From Kalaharituber pfeilii (lineage: Eukaryota > Ascomycota > Pezizomycetes > Pezizales > Pezizaceae), in the NCBI GenBank assembly GCA_015179045.1, contig WHUZ01000023.1, forward strand, positions 372,001 through 436,000: DNA of 64,000 nucleotides, read 5' to 3'. This document shows positions 12,301-21,700 of this stretch, piece by piece. Under the pieces are notes generated by a model, which was not told where the DNA came from, did no database searches, and was given only the letters and a program-made list of their open reading frames with translations. Every line of letters starts with the position of its first letter. Within the stretch, counting starts at the first letter, position 1. A program made the position numbers and the translations under genes.

Positions 12301-13667
12301 CTGCTTCACGAAGTGGACATTTAACAACTGTAGAGCACATATTACAGGTTGGGGCGAAGCTTAACCACAATTCCGAATATCTGCGCAAAGCACTACATTC
12401 CGCATTTACTGGAGATCACCTATTGATTTTCGAAAGACTGGTGCTCGCGGGAGCTCCCGTCGACTGGAATTCTTTACTGATAGAGGCTGCCAATGCTGGA
12501 AAATTGAGATTCGTCTGTCATATACTAGAGAGAGGGGATTTTACAGCTGAAACACTTTCGGAGTCATTGAATTATGCAGCCCTAAATGGACACGCGGAGA
12601 TTTTGAAACAACTCTTGGAGGCAAACGACGATCCTTCGCGATGGCCGAAAATGGGCAGCTCTAGATCTGTTGCGACGACCGTGCTATATGTAGCCGCGGG
12701 ACATGATCACGCTGAGGCTGTTAGAGTACTTCTGGCAGCAGGAGCAGAACTCAACAGCTTAGATGAATCAGGTAAAAAGACACCCTTACACTGCGCTGTG
12801 GAAGGAGGCCATGTCGATGTTGTAAAGGAGCTTGTAGCTGCAGGAGGGGAGGTCAATATACGCAATCAACGTGCAGAGACACCTTTGCACCGCGCTGCAG
12901 AAGGAGGTCATGTTGAGATTGTGAAGCAGCTTCTAGCAGCGGAAGCGGAGGTCAATATAGGTGATCAGCATGGCAAGACGCCTTTACATTTCGCTGCCCA
13001 AGGATGCCATATAGATATTGTGGAGCAGCTACTAGCAGCAGAGGCGGAGGTCAATGTTCACAATAAACGTGGAGAGACACCTTTATACTGTGCTACGGAA
13101 GGAGGTCATGTCATGATTGTAAGGAAACTTCTAGTAGCAGGAGCGCAGGTTAACAGTACTAGCGAATTTGAGGAGACGCCGTTGCACCGTGCTACAGAAG
13201 GAGGACATGTCAAGATTATAAAGCGACTACTAGCAGCAGGAGCGGAGATCAACAGTATGAATGAATATGGGGAGACACCTTTACACCGCGCGGCAGAAGC
13301 AAACCATGTTGAGGCCGTGAAGCAGCTCCTAGCAGCAGGAGCAAAGGTCAGCAAAGGCGATGAACATGGGGAGACAGCTTTACACTACGCTGCTGAACTG
13401 GGACATGTCGAGGTTGTCGAGCAACTTCTAGCAGCAGGAGCAGAGATCAACAAAGTTGATAAAGTAGTCGGGAAGACACCCTTGCACTGCGCTGCAGAAG
13501 AAGGCCATGTGGAAATTTTAAAGCGGCTTCTAGCAGCAGGAGCAGAGGTCAACAGTATGAACGTCTATGGCGAGACACCTTTGCACCGCGCTGCAGAAGG
13601 AGACCACGCCGAGGTTGTGGAACAGCTTCTTGCAGCAGGAGCAAAGCTCTATGAGGTGCTACAATAA
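9363..13667 (+). CDS. NLR-like protein: DUF7708-type N-terminus, NACHT, ankyrin repeats
   Basis: Six exons, all in phase: 9363-9662, 9728-9920, 10000-10248, 10319-10492, 10572-11190, 11249-13667; 1317 residues. The N-terminus (~1-220) has the DUF7708 pattern of fungal NLR-like proteins: QQFSSVVDTMIQFTPAIS, then MVWGSS and a helical YVQYFSAIIDLLERLG segment. A CHGISGSGKS P-loop is rebuilt exactly across the 10492/10572 junction (~residues 302-311). Walker B is LILDGVDE (~410-417), followed by a KIYLSSRKE motif. A winged-helix-like region with DEIYIRMLQRI follows. Degenerate ankyrin repeats begin near residue 857 and ten canonical 33-residue repeats (TPLHRAAEGGHVEIVKQLLA type) run from ~983 to the C-terminus. 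Such proteins are NTP-dependent switches in which repeats sense and the N-terminus signals; the ligand is unknown. No frameshift is seen. The start is the first ATG before the domain; an upstream ATG at 9301 does not splice in frame. Confidence 0.88.
12661..13655 (+). repeat. Ankyrin repeat array of the DUF7708-type NLR
   Basis: Ten 99-bp units encode ankyrin repeats with the GxTPLHxAAxxGHxxxVxxLLAAGA consensus. They are clearly diverged from one another at the nucleotide level, in contrast to the near-identical arrays of the other two NLR genes in this window. Confidence 0.85.
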
Positions 13668-14799
13668 TGCTTTTAGTTGTATCAAGCGGTATAATTATAG
13701 TACAATTTCGCTAATTGTACTTTCATTATAACAGTAACGTTTAATAAAGCACCTTTTATTTCGTTTGTTCCTCCGCTGCAGAGGTTGGGAAGTTAGTGCG
13801 AGTCTTGGGTGGAATATTGGGGTAGAAGGGGCCATTCAGATAGAGGAGACAGACGCCCCGGTATGGAGAAGGAGATGGATAGGAGGGTACTAGGCAGTGA
13901 GAGACCCACTCAGTGGACGAGAGGGGGAAATGGACGCTTTGGTGGAGTCTTTGAGTTTGATGGAACGGTGCTAGGGGACGGGCGATGTAGCTCTTTCTTG
14001 CTCTTTATTTATTTATTTATTTTATTTTATTTTTTTTCTTAAGTATACAGTTAATTTAGTCATAGCCCATCGGAGCGGCACCTGAGTAACCATTTTTTTT
14101 TAAAAAAGGGGGAAAAAAGTCACTATTTTGGTATTTGAATTAGGGGAATATATATCAAAGCCAACTTCTATGTTTTCTTTTCTAAATCGAGTCGTATTGG
14201 GCCGCCGTAGGGCTGCGTTGCGCGTGCGGGCAAGCCGGGTCGCAACATCCACCATCCATATGCACGGCTCAGCCAAACATTCCTCTGCAGACCATGTTCA
14301 TAAACTGGTCCGTCTAAAGTCTCCGTATGCCTACCCGCAAGTTTAAGCTCTCAATTTATTTATAAGCCCCCGAGCACTTGCAAGTTTAAGCCCTCGTGCG
14401 CCCACCAATCGATCACAAGAAGAAAATTCAATGGGTATAAGAATTTGATAAACTGCCAAATATATATATACAACAAAAGCACATGAGAGTAGTCGACCTA
14501 GCAAAGAGGAATTTGTGCCGTCACCGGAGATGTTGAAACGGCCATCGGAATGGCTGCTGGGGCTGCTGCTGAAGGGGTGGTTGGGTGGAGTAGTGGGACC
14601 GAGTGGTGGGACGTGGTGGCAGGACGGACGGCAGAGAAGCCGTTGAAGGTGCGGCTGAATAGGGGGTTGTTGGAGAGAGGGGTGTAATTGAAAGGTGGTG
14701 TTGGTGGTGGGGTCAAGATTGGTTCAAGAGCAGATGGAGTTGTTAACTTTTCAAATTGACCTTTGCTTTTGCTGAAGTGGAATGCAGTGATGGAAGTAA
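13668..14799. other. Intergenic, no gene recognised
   Basis: An AT-rich 3' flank is followed by T-rich low-complexity sequence at about 13995-14040 and 14092-14120. A 125-codon minus-strand frame at 14498-14875 is Pro/Thr/Ala-rich, overlaps the foldback arm and has no recognisable domain, so I do not call it a gene. Confidence 0.5.
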
Positions 14800-16760
14800 C
14801 AGCAAGTACCATGGAGAGGTATAAAATCGAGGGCCCTGGTTCAATTCTGAGCTGGGGAAGAGGGTTGTCCAGCATGTTAGAAGTAAAGAAGATTGTCTAT
14901 AATGCACCGGTTCTATATGATTCAATTTTAGTGGAACCAGTGCAACTTTTTGTTTTTAAATAGTACGTTGAGAGTATTCTAAGATAGCCTGGCAGGTGTG
15001 GGTAACTGGTTGCTCCAAATCCTGAGACTGTGGCGTACTAATTGGTGCGATCTGGTTGCATTACCTCCCCACGAGTCCTTCGGTTGCCCAGGGATTTTGA
15101 CTTCCTGAACCTGAGTTCCCATGTACCGATATTACCAGGAGGCCTTCCTGTGAGCAGCAGAACAGGGATCCTGGTCATTACTTCTTCTGATTCTGTCCCA
15201 AATTCCTCAATCAGACAAAACTTTATGGACTTTGAGTCCTCGGTAATGCACGCTACCGGGATATTGCGCACAACCGAGATATTGCGCGCTTCCGGATATC
15301 ACAACAAGAAATCACTACGATTGCAAATGACCCTCAAGTGGGCTTAAAATTGAAACTAGAGCATGGGAGAATACATTAACCTATCCTCCGCGCATTTTCT
15401 AGGTTTGTTTGTAGCATATAAGTGATGACATAATTGGTATATACAAAATCCTATGCCAGACATACTTTGAGTCACCATGTGTCAATGATCCTACTCTGAG
15501 ATCTTATAGATCTCAATTTAAATGTTTTTTTAAACTACTGACAGTGCTATCTGGTGGACTTATGTCATTGGCTACTATGGTGTATATTATATGCATAAAT
15601 TGCAATAAGGAGACTCACCAGCTCCATAGTATGTAGTAGTACAACTATGGTACTCGCTGCTGCTGTTACTTATCTCATCACACATTATCATCTATATCTA
15701 ATATATATACTTATTTTATGTCGCTCTCACTGCACCCTGCACACCTCCATGCTCAAGTGGTGATTTAGCATCTAAATCCATTATCTAGTGCTACCAGCAG
15801 TTCCAGAAATGCCTTGTTATGTATGCAGTTCCAGAAATGCCTTGTTATGTATGCAGTTCCAGAAATGCCTTGTTATGTATGCAGTTCCAGAAATGCCTTG
15901 TTATGTATGCAGTTCCAGAAATGCCTTGTTATGTATGCAGTTCCAGAAATGCCTTGTTATGTATGCAGTTCCAGAAATGCCTTGTTATGTATGCAGTTCC
16001 AGAAATGCCTTGTTATGTATGCAGTTCCAGAAATGCCTTGTTATGTATGCATTTCTATTTTAAAGCTTTAGAAAGTCTCCATAGAATGCTTATACACTGC
16101 ATAGTAGCCCAGTATTAATGTGCATATGCATAAGTAAAGATGTATGCTGCAACATGACAGTTCCATTCTCTGCATATTAGGCTGAGTGCCGCCAAACATC
16201 CTGTGCTTTCTAGAAATAGGCAATACAGTATAAATTGAGATCAATAAGGGTGGGACCATTGACACATGGTGACTCAAAGTATGTCTGGTATAGGATTTTT
16301 GTATATATCAAATATGTCAAAACAAGCCCAGAAAATGTGCGGAGGATAATCCAATGTATTCTTCCTTGCTCTGGCATCACTGTGAGCCCACTTGTGGGTC
16401 ATTTGCACTCATAGTAATTTTTTGTTGTGATATCTGGGAACTGTGCAATATCCCGATAGCATGCGTCAGCCCCGTGGCCGGAATTGCAGTTAATGACTAT
16501 GGTTGGGGCCAGAACTAATGCCCATACTCTTATTTTAAAAGAAAGAATAGGAAGCAAAATTTTAAGAGCAAAAATTAACAAAACAAGTTGCCCTGGTTCT
16601 TAGAAATTTATTATATAGAACTGGAGCACTACAGTCCATATTTTTAGAAGGATGCTAGATAGCCCTCTTCCCCAGCTCAGCATGAGAATCGAACCGGAAC
16701 CCTCAATTCTATACACTCCATGGCCTCTTGTACATTGTAACCTTCGTCACTAGAGATAAC
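14800..16760. mobile_element. Foldback-type element with long imperfect inverted arms
   Basis: The reverse complement of about 16190-16760 aligns with about 14800-15520. Clear blocks include GAGCTGGGGAAGAGGG (14850 region against the 16670 region), CGGGATATTGC, GATATCACAACAA, TGCAAATGACC, GTGGGCT, AGAATACATT, ATCCTCCGC and AGACATACTTTGAGTCACC. The left arm carries roughly 200 bp absent on the right. The centre (15520-16190) holds a 28-bp minisatellite. No transposase frame is present, so it is non-autonomous or a decayed palindromic duplication. Outer boundaries and a target duplication were not determined. Confidence 0.6.
15798..16049. repeat. 28-bp minisatellite, nine essentially perfect copies
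   Basis: The unit starts CAGTTCCAGAAATGCC and ends TTATGTATG. It repeats at 15798, 15826, 15854 and so on to 16049 without visible changes. The period is not a multiple of three and the unit has no stop in any plus frame, so three overlapping Met/Cys-rich open frames appear; they are artefacts of the repeat. Confidence 0.95.
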
Positions 16761-16789
16761 AGACATACCACTTCAGTAAGGCTATATGT

Positions 16790-17345
16790 CAGTTCAGAAA
16801 GTGAGGAATTCCTCCTCCTTTTATACCCCCCTTCCACCATCCTGTTGTGTCCCTAGTTCCTTCAATATTCCCTCTGCCAGCTGCTCCAGCATCACCTCTC
16901 CAGCAGCTGCTCGAACATCCTCTCCAGGCCATACAACAGCCTTTTCAACAGCCCCTTGAACAGCTCCCCACATAGCTGTCTCTTCAGGGATAATGCAAAA
17001 CACTCCTTGGAAGGTTGATTACTCTCATTTGTTTTTCTTTGTTCAGTTTTTTCTAATGTTTCATTTCACCCAACAGTCTATTTTTTTTTCCATTTTCCTT
17101 GCAACTTATACCATCGGTATCTTCATTCTGAGTATTAATGGGCTGTGCATATAAGGGGGTTCAGGGGTTCCAGACAAACCAGGTCCATAACGTGGTCGGC
17201 TGGGGTAAAGCGTGATTCAGTTGCGCTGTCAATTTCAAAGTGAGAGGGGGGGGTATATACCTCTTCAAAAGCAGGCAAAAAACTTGTGGGTGCCCGGGGG
17301 GTTGTGGATACACGGGGGTTCAGTGTGGGGAGCAAGCATCTGCTC
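16790..17345. repeat. Dispersed repeat, copy 1
   Basis: This region is similar to about 56540-57010. Shared features, in the same order, are a run of CAGCAGC/CCTCTCC-type blocks, TACTCCTT near a CAATT/CAACC box, a stretch of TTTTT and CTTTG, and then a block with GTGGGT...GGGGGTT...GGGTTGTGG. It may be a degraded element; minus-strand frames in both copies encode short Leu/Glu/Gly-rich peptides with no known domain. Confidence 0.45.
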
Positions 17346-18771
17346 ATGCTATAACTTTCTTTCTTTTCTTTATTTTTTGTTAATGTTCTGAGTTTTTTCC
17401 ATACCATTGTTTCGTTCCTAAGTCATGATTGGCTTGTTTGTGTACAGTTTTAGATTCCGGTGATGGTAGCTTAGGAAGAGAGCTAAGAGAAGGGAAACAA
17501 AAAAGTGAGTGGGAACGGTGAAGAGGTACCGAAGACGCTCGGTACGTACAAACGAACACTTTTTACAGATCTACATTTAACAGAATGAGTTATCTGCTGA
17601 AGGTCGCAGCGAGAAATAAGTGGAGTGAACGAGTGGGTGAAAGCCCCACCAACTGTTCAAACGACCGCTCGAACAACTCCTCTCTCTACCCTTCCATTTC
17701 CCCGTAATCCAATGCTCTCAACCATCATGCAACTTTCATACGCTTTGTCTCTTAATCCAATCTCTGTGTACTACTATTGCGCAGTGTTGAATGGAAGTTA
17801 TGCTCACTGTTAACTAAACTGAGTACCCCTTTCCCGATCTGGCGATCGCGAATCCCCTCTCGAGCAGAGTACAACCTGACTAGCTTATCGATTGATTCTG
17901 CCAAGTCCCGGTCGTGCCTATAATTAGCCTTATTCGGAAACGATTGGGCAATTTGGGCCTTTTTTGACGTCGACAGAGAGGCCTGGGAGCCGGATGACCA
18001 TGAAAGAATTGTGTTCCTACGAACCATGATCATAATACATCCTGCAGACCCGGCAAATGAGATCGCGATGTAAGTATGGTCAATGTGAGAGCTGTGGCTC
18101 TCCGAGGAGTTTGTTGGGTGTAGAAGTAATGCGTTTGGAGATTGTTGGCGAATGTAATAACGGTATTCATAGGTTGATTTGATTTTTTTTTTTCTTACAA
18201 TGATACCTAGATCAGCTGGATCCTTGTTAGTAGCATAGATTGATAGAGGAACTCTTGAGCGCTCTAACGGTATCAATTTCATTCGTGCGAAAACTGTGGG
18301 TAAGCGGAAATTGGGTTTAACGAAATCGCTAGAGTAACTTTGAATACCTCGGCTGAATACGTGAAAGTGCATACGTAAATACTGAAGTCAAATGGAAGAT
18401 GCAAAGTGCTTAAATGATATTATCATCTACGCATGTAGAAATCCCAATAAGCGTTACCCTCAAGTTGCTTGCTTACAAGACCAGAATTTCGTCCATGTTA
18501 CGGTGTACACAAAAAATTATCACAACCATCGCAAAGAGATAACTTTCAACTTTGAGCGTAAAAAATTGACGCATTAAGAAAAAAAAAGAAAAAAAAAGGA
18601 AAAGGTTGGAAAGAAAACCCCCCTATCTCGAAACGCATATATAAAAATTCGACAAAACGGCTCCTCACAACTTCCTTGCAAAAATAAATGAAATATAAGG
18701 CAAAATAGAATGGTTTGGGGTTAAATTTTGACGGCCCATTGATAAAACTAAGGGATCGCGACTGGAGCCAT
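17346..18771. other. Intergenic downstream of NLR gene 2
   Basis: The only long frame is 17752-18372 (-), 206 codons starting MHFHVFSRGIQSY. It has no recognised domain, no hydrophobic segment pattern and no supporting splice signals. It could be an orphan gene but I do not support it beyond noting it. A/T homopolymers lie at 18180-18200 and 18575-18600. Confidence 0.4.
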
Positions 18772-21700
18772 CTAGACTTTGGTATCATTTGCAAGTTTTG
18801 ACTGTATCATCGCCACGATGTCGTGGTGCCCGTACTCAGTGGCGTAGTCCAAGGCAGTCTTGGAAGCAGCAGTGACCTTTGCAATGTCGATTTTGTCATG
18901 TACAAGAAGTTGCGCTGTTACACTGGTGTGTCCATGGTAAGCCGCTCTATGTAGTGGGGTGTCGCCATCTTTATTACCACGGTTGACATCAATCCTACTG
19001 TCTGCGAGCAGCAGCTCAACCACCTTGCCATGTCCCCAAGCAGCTGCTGTGTACAGTGGTGTATCGCCATCTTTGTCAGTCATGTTGGCATCGACCTGGT
19101 TATTTGCTAAAAGCAGCTCAACCACCTTGTCATGTCCCTCTTGAGCTGCTATATGTAGTGGTGTAGTACCATCTTTGTTAGCCATGTTGGCATCGACCTG
19201 GTTATTTGCTAACAGCAGCTTGACCACCCCATGATGTCCGTTGAAAGCTGCTATACGTAGTGGTGTACTACCATCTTTGTTAGCCATATTGGCATCAACC
19301 TGGTCGTTTGCTAACAGCAGCTCAACCACCTTGCCATGTCCCTCTTGAGCTGCGAGATACAGTGGTGTATAGCCATCTTTGTTAGTCACATTGGCATCGA
19401 CCTGGTCATTTGCTAACAGCAGCTTAACCACCTCATAATGTCCGCTAGAAGCTGCTATGTGCAGTGGTATATAGCCATCGTTGTCAGCCATGTTGGCATC
19501 GACCTGGTCATTTGCTAACAGCAGCTCAACCACCTTGCCATGTCCCTCTTGAGCTGCTATATACAGTAGCATATAGCCAGCTTTGCCAGTTACATTGGCA
19601 TTGACCTGGTCATTTGCTAACAGCAGCTTGACCACCTCATAATGTCCGTTACAAGCTGCCATGTACAGTGGTGTATCGCCATCTTTGTCAGTTATGTTGG
19701 CATCGACCTGGTCATTTGCTAACAGCAGCTTAACCACCTCATAATGTCCGTTGAAAGCTGCTATATGTAGTGATGTATAGCCATCTTTGTCACCCATGTT
19801 GGCATCGACCTGGTTATTTGCTAAAAGCAGCTCAACCACCTTGTCATGTCCCTCTTGAGCTGCTATATGTAGTGGTGTACTACCATCTTTGTTAGCCATG
19901 TTGGCATCGACCTGATCATTTGCTAAAAGCAGCTTGACCACCTCATAATGTCCATTGAAAGCTGCTTTATATAGTGGTGTACTACCACCTTTGTCAATCA
20001 CATTGGCATCGACCTGGTCATTTGCTAACAGCAGCTTGACCACCTCATAATGTCCGTTGAAAGCTGCTATATGTAGTGATGTATAGCCATCTTTGTCACC
20101 CATGTTGGCATTGACCTGGTCATTTGCTAATAGCAGCTTGACCACCTCATAATGTCCGTTGCAAGCTGCTATGTACAGTGGTGTATCGCCAGCTTTGTCA
20201 GTCATGTTGGCATCAACTTGGTCGTTTGCTAACAGCAGCTCAACCACCTTGCCATGTCCCTCTTGAGCTGCTATATACAGTGGTGTATCGCCATCTTTGT
20301 CAGTCATGTTGGCATCAACCTGGTCGTTTGCTAACAGCAGCTCAACCACCTTGCCATGCCCCCTTGAGCTGCTAGATACAGTGGTGTATAGCCATATTTG
20401 TTAGTCACATTGGCATCGACCTGGTCATTTGCTAACAGCAGCTTTACCACCTCATGACGTCCGTTAAAAGCTGCTATGTGCAGTGGTATATAGCCATCGT
20501 TGTCAGCTATGTTAGCATCGACCTGGCCATTTGCTAACAGCAGCTCAACCGCCTTGCCATGTCCCCAAGCAGCTGCTATACGTAGTGGCGTTCTACCATC
20601 TTTGGTAGCCATGTTAGCATCAACCTGGTCGTTTGCTAACAGCAGCTCAACCACCTTGTCATGTCCCTCTTGAGCTGCTTTATGTAGTGGTGTACTACCA
20701 CCTTTGTCAGTCACATTGGCATCGACCTGGTCATTTGCTAACAGCAGCTTGACCACCTCATGATGTCCGTTGAAAGCTGCTATATGTAGTGATGTATAGC
20801 CATCTTTGTCACCCATGTTGGCATTGACCTGGTCATTTGCTAATAGCAGCTTGACCACCTCATAATGTCCGTTGCAAGCTGCTATGTACAGTGGTGTATC
20901 GCCAGCTTTGTCAGTCATGTTGGTATCGACCTGATCATTTGCTAAAAGCAGCTTGACCACCTCATAATGTCCATTGAAAGCTGCTTTATGTAGTGGTGTA
21001 CTACCACCTTTGTCAGTCACATTGGCATCGACCTGGTCATTTGCTAACAGCAGCTTGACCACCTCATGATGTCCGTTGAAAGCTGCTATACGTAGTGGTG
21101 TACTACCATCTTTGGTAGCCATGTTAGCATCAACCTGGTCGTTTGCTAACAGCAGCTCAACCACCTTGCCATGTCCCTCTTGAGCTGCTATATACAGTGG
21201 TGTATAGCCATCTTTGTCAGTTATGTTAGCATCGACCTGGTAATTTGCTAAAAGCAGCTCAACCGCCTTGCCAAGTCCCCAAGCAGCTGCTATATGCAGT
21301 GGTGTACAGCCATTGAACAATATATCTGGATTTTTCTCAAAGAACTCCCTGGTGCTATGATGAATGAAACGGACTATAAGCTTATTCCTAAGGACAGGGT
21401 TCAGTCAATGTCAGTTTCCATTCGATGATCCAACGTTTTGAATCTAACTCACGTCTGATTTTGTGTAGAGTCTTTAAGCTCTTCTTCAATCAGCAAGCCT
21501 CCACAATTGGAAAGCAAGTACGCTTTATCTTCTTCATCATCCTTGTCAAAGCAAGAGTCCTCTGTAGCAATTGCATCCAAAAGTGCATCTGATTCCAACC
21601 AGTCCATGGTAAAGGTCACCAGCATGAGAGCTTTCTGGATTGTTCCCCATAACCCCGCAGTGTGCTCCTTGATGCGCGCAACTGCATTATGATAGGTACA

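Noticed and set aside
15798..16049. CRISPR-like direct repeats
   Set aside because: Units are contiguous with no spacers, and the genome is eukaryotic.
15788..16118. Three overlapping Cys/Met-rich frames
   Set aside because: They exist only because the 28-bp minisatellite has no stop codon in any plus frame.
16610..16760. tRNA gene suggested by GGTTCGATTCT
   Set aside because: No cloverleaf could be folded around the B-box-like motif; at most it is a tRNA-derived repeat remnant. I found no convincing tRNA or rRNA gene in the window.
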